This document shows positions 9,201 through 16,413 of a stretch of 62,967 nt of DNA, piece after piece. The position numbers and the translations under genes were made by a program. Numbering within the stretch: position 1 is the first letter of the stretch; the number at the start of each line of letters is the position of its first letter. The DNA is from Lachnoclostridium sp. (lineage in GTDB: Bacteria; Bacillota; Clostridia; Lachnospirales; Lachnospiraceae), in assembly GCA_023665475.1 (NCBI GenBank), contig JAMPEB010000018.1, positions 1-62,967 on the forward strand, in the 5' to 3' direction. The notes below the pieces were generated by a model that worked only from the letters and a program-made list of their open reading frames with translations, was not told the origin of the DNA and did no database searches.

Positions 9201-10795
9201 TCCACACTGGTCAACTGAAAATCATAGCCGCCCGTCTGTGTAGGCTCCTTGCCGAAAGTACATGCATAACCGTCGGAGTTGCTCTCAATACTTAAGTTGT
9301 AGCTCTTTCCGGCAGCCAGAGTCTCGGTCGTAAGTGCCGCCTTGCCGCCCAAAGCACCACTCTTGCGGTAGAAACAGTTGCATCCTGTGCCCAGAGTTCC
9401 TGCCACTACATAGTCGGAGACGAGGCTTGTATTATTTAAGTCGATATACATGTCATCACGAGCCATCAGACCGAATGCCACTTCTTGGTTGCTCACAATA
9501 GCATTCACCGTTGCCTTTGCAGAAAACTTAAACTGACTGCTTGTAGGTACCTTGTAATAATACATCACTATTCCATCACTGCTTGCATTAATCTTGCCCT
9601 TGTTGTTTAGAACAGCAATGTGCATATTTCCATCTGTATCTGTACCCAATACATGATTTGAAGCGCTGGGGTTCCCACCCAGATTACCGAAAGCAGTTCC
9701 CTTAAAATGAACTGCGCTGTCTCCCTCGCCAATCACATAATCCTGAAAAATTGTGCTGTCAGGCAGATTACTGTCATAAGTAGGGGGAACATAATCCTTA
9801 TTCTCTTCCAGATCATTTGCCTTACTAGGCTCTCCCGCATCCAAAGAGATATGAGCCGCCAAATTGGTGTTTGTATCCTTTGCCGCATTAGCAAAAAGCC
9901 ATGCCACCTTCTTTGCACCGTAAATATTCAGATGGGTATCATCCGCAGAACCTTCCTTGTCGGAGGTCCATGCATGCAGATAGAGTGTCTCAGAGGGTCC
10001 AAGACTCTCATATAATGATTTGGTGAGCGCAGTGAGATCCACTACAGGTACATTCACCGCAGTTCCCAAATCCTTAATAGCTTTTGCATAATCTCCGCCC
10101 GGATAAGAATTGCCTTCCTTATCGGTAGCATCTGTGGTTATATGACATTGGCTGTCTGTCAGAGCTGCCGCATTTTTATTTCTTCTTACGATAGGCGTGC
10201 AGAGGATTACCTCCGCTCCTTTGTCCTGAGCTATCCTCACATAATTATCATACAGGCTCTTTGCAAAGGAACCTTCTGTCTGATAATTGCCGTTAGGGTT
10301 GGTATACCTGTCGGCTTCCGGCTTCTCGTCATTGTGACCGAAGCCGATTACAAGCACATCGCCCTCCTGTATGCCGTTTTTCAGAGTCGTATAATTGTTC
10401 TCGCCAAAAAAGCTCTTGGAACTTCTTCCTGACAGAGCCAGATTCTGCACGGTGTAGGTATCATCCAGATAATTGCCTATCTGGGTTCCGTAACCGTATC
10501 TGGGATAATAATAATTATCATTAAATGAACATACCGTGGAGTCTCCCACAATCCACATGGTATGCGTATCCGCCTGTGCCGCCGGAACATCCGCCTCAGC
10601 CGCTTGAGGCGTTACCCCCCCGGATTCCGCTTCCGAAACAGCGTCCTGTACCGCAGCTGCTGCCTGTCCGTCGCCGGATGAAACAGAGCTTGCTTTCACC
10701 ACAGACGAAGGCGCTCCCGATACAATCAGCGCTGCCGCTAACAGCGATGCCAGTATCCTTGCGCTCCTTCGGTTTCTGTAAAAACTTTGGAACAT
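3206..10795 (-). CDS. Giant surface pectin esterase: SGNH esterase - pectin methylesterase - SGNH esterase
   Basis: 2,529 residues. There is a signal peptide at 1-35 with a hydrophobic ILASLLAAALIVSG core. The first SGNH/GDSL domain spans about 80-312 (GDST at 84-87, GHND 153-156, DDTH 285-288), of the rhamnogalacturonan acetylesterase type. A lectin/CBM-like stretch follows, then an InlB-type repeat (about 570-645) and carbohydrate-binding or Ig-like modules. The pectinesterase domain spans about 1337-1690 with SSQDTVYTQ, TDYIFGSGSC and GYWGRPWG, which hold the two catalytic aspartates and the arginine. A second SGNH domain lies at about 1825-2078 (AGDST, FGHNDC, DKTH). A second InlB-type repeat and an acidic DDDDSDD linker precede a C-terminal membrane helix (about 2497-2517) with a basic tail, and there is no LPxTG motif. 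The protein probably removes methyl and acetyl groups from pectin at the cell surface. Ribosome binding site: AAAGGAGG. Confidence 0.9.
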   Translation of the reverse strand: MFQSFYRNRRSARILASLLAAALIVSGAPSSVVKASSVSSGDGQAAAAVQDAVSEAESGGVTPQAAEADVPAAQADTHTMWIVGDSTVCSFNDNYYYPRYGYGTQIGNYLDDTYTVQNLALSGRSSKSFFGENNYTTLKNGIQEGDVLVIGFGHNDEKPEADRYTNPNGNYQTEGSFAKSLYDNYVRIAQDKGAEVILCTPIVRRNKNAAALTDSQCHITTDATDKEGNSYPGGDYAKAIKDLGTAVNVPVVDLTALTKSLYESLGPSETLYLHAWTSDKEGSADDTHLNIYGAKKVAWLFANAAKDTNTNLAAHISLDAGEPSKANDLEENKDYVPPTYDSNLPDSTIFQDYVIGEGDSAVHFKGTAFGNLGGNPSASNHVLGTDTDGNMHIAVLNNKGKINASSDGIVMYYYKVPTSSQFKFSAKATVNAIVSNQEVAFGLMARDDMYIDLNNTSLVSDYVVAGTLGTGCNCFYRKSGALGGKAALTTETLAAGKSYNLSIESNSDGYACTFGKEPTQTGGYDFQLTSVDSEYVYIGMFAARNADITYSNIYLEVDGNVIVDTRKTEYNVTVTSDENGTASANSSTAAAGQTVTLTAEPKEGYLFKEWQVVSGGVTIADNKFTMPAGNVEVKAVFEEIRTEWDFQKDETLYGTNGVKYEGTSGTVAGLQIDASAGKWDSTGTGGWVQTNAGTIIKVPVQGTSKVTVVGYYQGSYSVDGQESTAAAQTADTFTCEGTDGFAVIELTANSYIRSIKVTPLAYVAAGTTDFTPTSATESIKGISFVNIKDVDNEHGFQTKADGASMVLSLSDKANITVLTCRYGAGTAGTMSASSGTVSQKEVNENGANGLQFTVLGAAAGEVTLTFANNMYIHNVMVEYTKEVGPRNIDVWDFGGKVETDTKTYTNNITPDALNKAKIVDSGGLFLSTSPTAFGDLTMTYNAGDRLYTNVAGLPNNGSYGPAQAAYDDGFTAAGGWYCNGTGGSGRRYVTIANVQAGDKIVAYVCITQTSDSQFFFEGTGAASEQKDSVDVAITTYKKLEFVAEHTGTYKIWENNLGKPMYHRIMRVPGVAVSGTIDFGEYKGTDYSLKFVNQTTKKETVATVESDGTFTVKLAPGYTYTAVFSGATGYGFTTASKTVVTTDAESLTGKEGVKLVVEPKSTYTYSGKIVGFADGYDVSKLAMTMIPSADSNLDAVDVTINADMSFTTTLEPDVPYTIDMTGVNDYEVKAPSVVENSENATADITVALKPMHKVSGGFIGLSGSAKVTALTFTNEEDKYVYTAAVTDTGYEISLRDGAYLAKATVSGYTTQTHVVVSGGAVSKDLMFVSTTAKDSLPWVSDIYVGYPDKANNYETVSEAVEACELMNPTSEKQRITVHIAPGTYREQVMVKAPYVSFVNDSDKEVLLTWYYGIGYKYYSSDASGYYNPQNAYDKYDKHIANRWGVAVYVKDTATAFRAEGITFENSFNRYITDEELADGVECTGETVKIERKYNTDVNSKAATERAAAIVVEADQAEFRNCSFYSSQDTVYTQGSHLYFKNCLLEGQTDYIFGSGSCVFDACELSFKGYSTGSQGGYITANRPNAGESGYLFRNCTVTGNDKLTVTAGYWGRPWGKDAKVTFMNTKLESATLIEPAGWTEMSGADPKNANFFEYNTTTADGAAADTSKRVRGVMTKADADKIQVTDYFGSWVPAFYQAEEAVVAFTEQPRVTDNGDINAPYPGHTLTVRYSLGEANDNNDASVIRWYIVDENGGNETLVKTSTASVDKTYQIEKAAIGKYIKVTVTPETVSGATGEAASYQVEAFVRDGYENPSGGSDITLGEGINIFLAGDSTVKDYSANGMYNSGKALNEGAWGEFLQNFFNEDNVKIQNYAQGGRSCRTFINEGKLQAISENMGEGDYLLIQFGHNDCADTYPDRYVPLGDPDANGIYPSIIGTPDANGEYPNGGNGTFKWFLKQYIDAAKAKGAIPVLVTPVARMYYNADGTIKTHHDSAYSSNNAYVTAVKQLAEEENVLLIDAYDLTKTLFEDAYKEAGADTYGKQIMASGDKTHNNKLGGLIEAAAIATAIQDMGLNISKTVQAPAKVLGETTDGKTVFTVNAEGTLTAYDINSDYADRAPYWEAIGQAMIDAIRNKTVVAPTTYTITIVNGMASSTKAAEGETITITAGAVDGKTFKNWVVKSENVVLTDDTSAETTFRMPAGAVEIEAVFEEAAPAPDDHLTVTVESEKTESGFGVPDGMGIQFTDTEGETVQFVDEASGKPVAEDSTIIIDIAPQKDGAPTEAIKNLAEQLVQDFAASAGEIKSEILYFDISAYANSVAAGNKVNIKEGSGKVRIPFLYPNGFNRDSKVIILHGEAVVPDTDIEKWDTCFWLATDGFSPYTFVFLSDVQASDSDDDDDDSDDDDNDAAEAGSDIRDASGRPVKNKATSPKTYDDQGYAVALPSTPSKNVKKDNGGSNPQQAGTNPPSESNVNIEEGIFPQLGTNAATVATTPQPSGNLIYWLVIVAVVAAAVIVVTKVNAFRKKQGDYEE

Positions 10796-10861
10796 TCTTT
10801 CTCTCCTCCTTTACATTTTATAATTTTTTGCATTTTATAACGATATACCTATACAGTTTCT

Positions 10862-10892
10862 ATTATAAAGCATGACACTATGTAAGAGTCAA
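10862..10892 (-). promoter_or_regulatory. MerR-type promoter (19-bp spacer) before the pectin esterase gene
   Basis: On the minus strand, -35 TTGACT (10887-10892) and -10 TATAAT (10862-10867) are separated by 19 bp. The spacer region contains an imperfect dyad, TGACTCT-TACAT-AGTGTCA (10873-10891). Over-long spacers with a central dyad are the hallmark of promoters activated by MerR-family DNA distortion. A MerR gene ends 45 bp upstream of the -35. The expected 5' leader is about 60 bases. Confidence 0.65.
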
Positions 10893-10936
10893 GCAATTTC
10901 CTCAAAAATTCTCCGAAAATTCTCTAAAAATAAATC

Positions 10937-11761
10937 TTAAGCTTTCTCTACCGGAAAATGCATCAGCACATACTGCCATTCCCGGTTCTCTTCTCTGGAA
11001 AATCCAATCTTGATTCCCACTGCGTCCCCTGCCAAAATATAACCCTGTTTGTGCATATATTCCTGCAGACCGCCGAATAAAAACTCTTGCAGTTCACTGC
11101 TGCCGCATTCCATAATATCTAATGGAACCCTCATAAATCTCAAAACACAGGGGCGGCTTTCATAAGATTCCACCGGAGGCGCAACATCTACACCATACTT
11201 CCGGGTCCACAACTGGTTTGCCGCCACGCCCTCGCTATAAACACATCTTCCCGCTTCCACATCTTCTTTCCTAAACAGATACATATATTCAAATTCCGGA
11301 CATGTCAGCATAAAACGACGCAACGCCTGCTCATTTTCCCCCTCCAGACATATCTCTCCCTTTTTCATATAAAGCACATAATGCATCGGACTGCAATTTC
11401 TTTCTATAAAATCAAATCCATATCTCTTCATATTTTCTATCAGAAGAATATCGTCCTTCAGCATATGGCTCAAAGCCTGATAATGGGCAATCTGACGGTC
11501 AATTTCCTCCTTCTTCCGGGAAAGCTGCGTAAGTACACTATAAATATCACCTTGTAGAAGATTTGTTATCTCCTCATGCCCAAAGCCTACTTTACGATAT
11601 TTTCCCACATACATGAGTTTTTCCACATCCGAATTCTTAAATTTCCGATAATCGTTCTGCGCGTCCCTTTCCGCACTCATATAACCCTTGTCTTCCAGAC
11701 GCCGTATGGTATTGGTGGACACATCCAGAATCTTGGCCAAATCATTCGTGGTATACCTCAT
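10937..11761 (-). CDS. MerR-family transcriptional regulator
   Basis: 274 residues. An N-terminal MerR winged helix (MRYTTNDLAKILDVSTNTIRR, wing with YRKFKNSDVEKL) is followed by a long dimerisation helix (about 75-120) and a C-terminal GyrI/BmrR-like ligand-binding domain of about 150 residues ending at HFPVEKA. Members sense small molecules and activate promoters with 19-20 bp spacers. It lies directly upstream of, and co-oriented with, the pectin esterase gene, whose promoter has that spacing, so regulation of that gene is a reasonable inference. The ligand is unknown. Its start lies 23 bp after the stop of the preceding DUF2156-GNAT gene, so it may be co-transcribed with it. Confidence 0.82.
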   Translation of the reverse strand: MRYTTNDLAKILDVSTNTIRRLEDKGYMSAERDAQNDYRKFKNSDVEKLMYVGKYRKVGFGHEEITNLLQGDIYSVLTQLSRKKEEIDRQIAHYQALSHMLKDDILLIENMKRYGFDFIERNCSPMHYVLYMKKGEICLEGENEQALRRFMLTCPEFEYMYLFRKEDVEAGRCVYSEGVAANQLWTRKYGVDVAPPVESYESRPCVLRFMRVPLDIMECGSSELQEFLFGGLQEYMHKQGYILAGDAVGIKIGFSREENREWQYVLMHFPVEKA

Positions 11762-11784
11762 AATTCTATCTCCCTTCTTCCCCT

Positions 11785-13668
11785 TTATCCCAGCGTCAAA
11801 TTCAAATACCCTTTCCCTTCCAAACCCGCATATCTTTCCATCCCTTGGGGATATTTTATCATGCCTGCTTTGTTTACATAGACTGCCTTTCTGCTCCGGG
11901 TTTCCTCCAAAAGCTTTTGAATCTGTTCCTGCAGGGCTTCTCCCTCCAAAGTGGTTTCCAGCACATGAAGCACATCCTGTTTTGTCCGATACAAGATAAC
12001 ATCCTGCCCTGCTTTTTTCACAGAGCCGCCGCAGAACTCATTTTCCGACAAAGCATACTGAATCGCATCTTTGTCCCAGCACACATAACCGTCCCCGTCA
12101 AAATGGGCGTCCCGGATTTCTTTGTATTCCTCTGGGGTTATCTCGTTGGCGGCAGAAAGTTCCTCAGGCATCGCCAGTTCCTCTGCTGCCTCCACATCCC
12201 CATGATTAAGCATCCCTATTTCTTTAGCTGCCCCTATCCCAGAACTAGTTAGGTTAGAAACAATCTCCCACGCCTTTTCCTCAAAGCCATCCACAAATCC
12301 CAGCTTTTCATAAAACTTTTGAAGCTCCTCCGTCTCCGGCTGCAGCAGCAAAGGCTCTCCATATTTGTCAAAACCATGCTGCAAAATCGCTGTAGCAAAT
12401 CCCCTGCCCCGGTACTGCGGCAGGGTAGCTACCGCATAAACATAGCGTGCAGGAATCCATTTCTCTCCCTGCCTTAATTGTATGGGCAGGAAGCTTGCCA
12501 TGGACACGGGTTTGCCGTCTTCATGAATCACCAGCATATTTTCCGTTTCAAAGCGGTTTTGTAAATAAAACTCAATATATTTATCCTCGTCTTCAAAACA
12601 GGTTTTCCAGATAAGTTTTATCCTGTCAAAATCTGTTTCGTTGGCAAATACCACGCGGCTCTCCACGGCGCAGTATTTTTTCAGCAAAATTTCAGGATAA
12701 TAGGAGAGCTTCGCCTTGCGCAGCCCGACATCTCCCACATCCTCTTCTCTGTTGACATATTTATAATTTTCGCACTCATGAAGGACAAACTGCTGGTTAA
12801 TCATGGGATATGCCCCCTGTAAATCAGGGTATGCCTTTTCAAAATGAACCACCATTGTCTCAGCATTCAAGGGCTCGCCAATGGTAAACGCCACCACTTT
12901 TCCTTCTTTTCTGAGCAGTCCCCCTACCAGCCCGAATTCCTCATAATGGTCCAAGGCTTCATGGAGCGCAATATTCTCATCCTCCACGCTCTGCTCTATC
13001 CTCGCTTCCGTTTCTGCATCTATCTTTTGCATATCCTGCATTTGCGCCACGCCTTCACCAGCGCCAATCTCCTGTGCGGGAAATTCCTGTGCGGAAAATC
13101 TGTTTTTCACATTATCTTCTTTTATTCCCAGCCATTCCCTGCTCATGGCACGGCATTCCGGTATATTTTCCCTTGTCAGAGGCTCATAGCTCCAATCGTC
13201 CGCATCCTTAAACCGGGCAATATGATTCCTCTTCCCATGGTATTTTTTCCCTTTCAGGGAAGCCAAATCCTCCCTTAGATACACATAATCAAAATCATCC
13301 CTGTCCGCTTCGATTTCAAATTTTCCCGGGAACCACTCAATCAATTCCTCTCTCTGCTTTTCTGTAAGGGGACACAAATCCAGCAGATAATCCTGTCCCA
13401 ATTCTTCGCGACAATAAGAAAGCAGCATTTCGATAGCTGCTTTTTTATCTCCATTGCCAAAAGGAAAAGAAAAACGGTAATTCTTTTCCCCGCGATAGCG
13501 TATCAGCCCGCACCCGCATATCTGGGCTACTTCCACCTCATAACTTTTTCTCCAGAGAAAATTACTGGCAAAAGTATATTCGCACGCTTCCGGCTGCTCC
13601 TCTTTCAATTTTTCTGTCATCCATATTCGGTCCTCTGTGCTGATTTTATGAAATTCCGGTTTCTGCAT
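11785..13668 (-). CDS. DUF2156 (LPG_synthase_C-like) - GNAT acetyltransferase fusion
   Basis: 627 residues with two acyltransferase-like halves. Residues about 1-310 match DUF2156, the catalytic fold of lysyl-phosphatidylglycerol synthase and FemX-like aminoacyl transferases (KYHGKRNHIARF, then VVHFEKA...MINQQFV). A GNAT domain follows at about 330-460 (VYAVATLPQYRGRGFATAILQ, the acetyl-CoA pyrophosphate loop), then a further GNAT-like tail to the end. A low-complexity Gln/Glu segment interrupts the first half (about 190-230). The start is the ATG at 13668 behind GAGAGG rather than the one at 13695. Substrate unknown. This fusion occurs in Clostridia without an assigned role. Confidence 0.75.
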   Translation of the reverse strand: MQKPEFHKISTEDRIWMTEKLKEEQPEACEYTFASNFLWRKSYEVEVAQICGCGLIRYRGEKNYRFSFPFGNGDKKAAIEMLLSYCREELGQDYLLDLCPLTEKQREELIEWFPGKFEIEADRDDFDYVYLREDLASLKGKKYHGKRNHIARFKDADDWSYEPLTRENIPECRAMSREWLGIKEDNVKNRFSAQEFPAQEIGAGEGVAQMQDMQKIDAETEARIEQSVEDENIALHEALDHYEEFGLVGGLLRKEGKVVAFTIGEPLNAETMVVHFEKAYPDLQGAYPMINQQFVLHECENYKYVNREEDVGDVGLRKAKLSYYPEILLKKYCAVESRVVFANETDFDRIKLIWKTCFEDEDKYIEFYLQNRFETENMLVIHEDGKPVSMASFLPIQLRQGEKWIPARYVYAVATLPQYRGRGFATAILQHGFDKYGEPLLLQPETEELQKFYEKLGFVDGFEEKAWEIVSNLTSSGIGAAKEIGMLNHGDVEAAEELAMPEELSAANEITPEEYKEIRDAHFDGDGYVCWDKDAIQYALSENEFCGGSVKKAGQDVILYRTKQDVLHVLETTLEGEALQEQIQKLLEETRSRKAVYVNKAGMIKYPQGMERYAGLEGKGYLNLTLG

Positions 13669-13782
13669 TTTTCCTCTCACTCTGCTTTTATCCATGCTAT
13701 TTTTTCGTTACAAGATGAATCTGCTGCCTTCATGCATTCGTCTATGCTGTCCCAAAGCGTATCATCGATTACTTCGTAATTT

Positions 13783-14730
13783 TCAATCTATTCTGCTTGC
13801 CCGTAAATTGGATTCAAACAATCGGTTATATCCGAACCATCCCTTATTTTCGCTGTTATTCTCCAAAATTTCCTTAAAGGTTTCCAGCTTTGCATCGGTA
13901 TCGTCCGCATAATTTAACGCCACGGCTTCTATCAAAGCCGGAATCTTAGGAGAGCCGAATTCGTATTTTCCGTGATGAGCCAAAATACAGTGTTGAAGCT
14001 GTGTCAGCAGTTTAGGCGGAAAATCCGGTATCTGCGCGGCGCGTTCCCCTATCATCTGGGAACCCATGACAATATGCCCCAGAAGCTGCCCCTCATCCGT
14101 ATAGTCATTTTCCGGGAAAGGAGAAATTTCTTTCGTCTTTCCGATATCATGGCACATTGCCGCCGTAAGCAGCAAATCTCTTTTTAGTATGGGATATGCG
14201 CTGCAATAATAATCACATAGCTTTGTCACACTTAAAGTATGCTCCAAAAGTCCGCCTATAAAACCATGGTGCACCGTTTTTGCAGCGGAAGAACTGCGAA
14301 ACACTTTCACAAATTCCCGGTCTTTTACAAACAAAGATTCCAGCAGTTGTCTTAAATAGGTATTTTCAATGGTATTTATAATTCCCAGAAATTCCTGATA
14401 CATTACTTCTATATCCTTGGCGCTGACAGGCAGATATTGGGAGGGGTCGTATTCTCCTTCACTGCATTTGCGGATGCGCTTCACATTTATCTGCAATGCC
14501 CCCATAAAATTAGTGACTTCGCCGAGGACCTCTATGTAATCCATAGCGTCATATTCACTGATTCCCGGACTGTCCGGCTCCCATATTTTAGCGTCCATGA
14601 TGCCTGTTTTATCTTGCAAAATCGCAGTTTCATAGGGCTTTCCGTTCTTTGTCACCGCTGACTGTTTGTGCTTGCACAGGTAAATGTCTGAAACCTTTTC
14701 GCCTTCTCTTAAATCCTTGATATATTTCAT
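13783..14730 (-). CDS. yhaM: 3'-5' exoribonuclease YhaM family (OB-fold + HD domain)
   Basis: 315 residues. An N-terminal OB-fold nucleic-acid-binding domain (about 1-90, AILQDKTGIMDAKIWEP) is followed by an HD phosphohydrolase domain with HHGFIGGLLEHTLSV, AAMCHDIGK and ILAHHGKYEFG, the metal ligands. YhaM is a 3'-5' exonuclease acting on RNA and DNA, and the length matches the family. The start ATG has GGAGG seven bases upstream. Eighteen bases separate it from the HtrA-like gene, so the two are probably co-transcribed. Confidence 0.85.
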   Translation of the reverse strand: MKYIKDLREGEKVSDIYLCKHKQSAVTKNGKPYETAILQDKTGIMDAKIWEPDSPGISEYDAMDYIEVLGEVTNFMGALQINVKRIRKCSEGEYDPSQYLPVSAKDIEVMYQEFLGIINTIENTYLRQLLESLFVKDREFVKVFRSSSAAKTVHHGFIGGLLEHTLSVTKLCDYYCSAYPILKRDLLLTAAMCHDIGKTKEISPFPENDYTDEGQLLGHIVMGSQMIGERAAQIPDFPPKLLTQLQHCILAHHGKYEFGSPKIPALIEAVALNYADDTDAKLETFKEILENNSENKGWFGYNRLFESNLRASRID

Positions 14731-14748
14731 CCTAACCTCCGATTATCC

Positions 14749-16089
14749 TTATTTTACGGTTCCCAATATTACCGTAAAAGTAAGTTCTCTGTACTCGTTC
14801 TGCGCCTGTCTTTTTACAATCAGCTTCACCGTTTCACCGGGGCTGCATTGCAGCAGATTCGTCACATATGTGCTAAAGGAATCTATGGATTTATCGTTCA
14901 TCTCCACAATCACATCTCCCTTCCGGATGCCTGCAAGCATGGCGGGAGAATCCATTGCCACTTCCTTTATATATGCACCGTAAGGAACTCCCAATTCCTG
15001 ATTAATCTCGTGGGTTACATCCACTCCGTTGATACCCAGATAGGCAAAGGCCTCTCCGTTAGACATTTTTTCAATACGCCTTTTCAGTTCGGAAATACCG
15101 TAAGCCGTAATCATATTTTTCATGTCGGAACCGGATTTATTGTTGGTAATGATACCCAGCACCTGTCCCTGCAGATTGAACAAAATGCCTCCCGCATTCT
15201 GACTTCCCATAATATCCGTCTGTAAAAGTTTGTAATGGGCGTCCGTCTGTGTCTGCTGACCGCTGGCTGCGGATACCATGCCATATCCCAAGGAATTATT
15301 GGTGCCCATCGGACTTCCCACCGCCACCACCGGCGTTCCCACGATACTGCTTAAATTGGACGCTCCCAAAGGCGCAATTTTTAAATCATTTTCTATGAAT
15401 TCTTCCGACAGTTTATCCAAATCCACGGCAATCACAGCCAGATTGGTAGCCGCATCCTGCGCCTTTAAATCTGCTTCTGTCTGAATGCCGTTATAGAAAG
15501 TAAGTGTCAGACTTTCTGCTTTTCTTAGGGGAGTGTACTCCACAAGCACCAGCACTTCCCTGCCGTTATTGTAAATAATAACGCCTGACGCCTGATTTCT
15601 GCTCTCCTGTACATCGTTAAACCAATCGGTATTCGAGGTGACACCTGTAACCGTCACCATGGAGCGGTTGATTTCTTTTGCATAAGAAGATAATGAGCCA
15701 TATATCTGCTTGTAACTATCCGTATCCAAAGTCACCCGTGATAAAATCTGCCGAATCTGCTCTTCTTCCAATGCGATATTTTCCCATTCTGTGTCCTGCA
15801 TATGGGCAGGGTCTTCCACCAACATATCTTCCGGAGCGATTTCCTCCTGATCTTCCGGAAATACCACTACCTGAGGTTCCTTCTCCGGATACAGCCAGTT
15901 ATTGATTACGGGCTCCAATACCAAAAAAGTAACACAGGCAATCAGTCCAAATATAACCGCCAGCGCCGCGGTAGTAATGGTACGCCGGATTAATTTTCTT
16001 CTATTAACAGGACGCTCCTTTATTTTTTCCATCAAAAATTCATTCTGGGCGCCTAACTCTATAGGTTCGTTCCGTTCCTTTTCAGACAT
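14749..16089 (-). CDS. HtrA/DegP-like membrane protein with PDZ domain, catalytic triad absent
   Basis: 446 residues. A short cytoplasmic N-terminus and one membrane helix (about residues 40-62) precede an acidic linker, a trypsin-like fold (about 115-315) and a C-terminal PDZ domain (about 330-440, GAYIKEVAMDSPAMLAGIRKGDVI). Aligned by eye to DegP, the fold motifs are kept (ASGVII, AVGSPMG, LGIITN), but all catalytic positions are changed. The His segment reads LVLVEYTPL, the Asp segment reads ATNLAV, and the Ser segment reads GSQNAGGILFN, with Ala for Ser. It is therefore probably a non-proteolytic scaffold or sensor. The start at 16089 is chosen because GGGG lies seven bases before it. Confidence 0.82.
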   Translation of the reverse strand: MSEKERNEPIELGAQNEFLMEKIKERPVNRRKLIRRTITTAALAVIFGLIACVTFLVLEPVINNWLYPEKEPQVVVFPEDQEEIAPEDMLVEDPAHMQDTEWENIALEEEQIRQILSRVTLDTDSYKQIYGSLSSYAKEINRSMVTVTGVTSNTDWFNDVQESRNQASGVIIYNNGREVLVLVEYTPLRKAESLTLTFYNGIQTEADLKAQDAATNLAVIAVDLDKLSEEFIENDLKIAPLGASNLSSIVGTPVVAVGSPMGTNNSLGYGMVSAASGQQTQTDAHYKLLQTDIMGSQNAGGILFNLQGQVLGIITNNKSGSDMKNMITAYGISELKRRIEKMSNGEAFAYLGINGVDVTHEINQELGVPYGAYIKEVAMDSPAMLAGIRKGDVIVEMNDKSIDSFSTYVTNLLQCSPGETVKLIVKRQAQNEYRELTFTVILGTVK

Positions 16090-16261
16090 TGCCATACCCC
16101 CTGTCTGCCGCAAGTTTTCTTAACCGGTCTCTGCCCTCCGGAGCCTTTTAAGAAAAGTTGATTACCCATGATGTTAAGTATAGCGGATGAAAGAAAAAAT
16201 GTAAAGACAGAAACCATGGCGAAAAGTCATGGAAAATATTTTCGTTAACGAGTATAATTTA

Positions 16262-16293
16262 AAAGAGCGAATGGGACATTTGCTCTTTTTTTT
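16262..16293 (+). terminator. Strong terminator hairpin with no gene ahead of it
   Basis: AAAGAGCGAAT / ATTTGCTCTTT, a stem of 11 pairs with one G-T, is followed by a run of eight T. It points rightward. Between it and the divergent HtrA-like gene (start 16089) there is no reading frame, so it may end a leader RNA of the sigma-factor transcript. A TATAAT lies at 16253-16258, and CCATG/CATGG flank a small hairpin at 16213-16231. The rest of 16090-16413 shows no gene. Confidence 0.6.
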
Positions 16294-16377
16294 GCATCTA
16301 ATAAGTGTAAATACCAAATCATTGTGCGCACAAAGAAAGAATGCCGTCCGAAGGGACTACGGTATTGGTAGCAGTAT

Positions 16378-16395
16378 CGCAGGCAGAAGCCTGCG
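16378..16395 (+). other. Hairpin just before the sigma-factor ribosome binding site
   Basis: CGCAGGC-AGAA-GCCTGCG, a perfect 7-bp stem with a tetraloop, ends four bases before the GGAGGG ribosome binding site of the sigma factor. Placement directly before a ribosome binding site is also seen with the 30-bp cassette downstream. Confidence 0.5.
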
Positions 16396-16413
16396 CTATG
16401 CGGAGGGATAACC

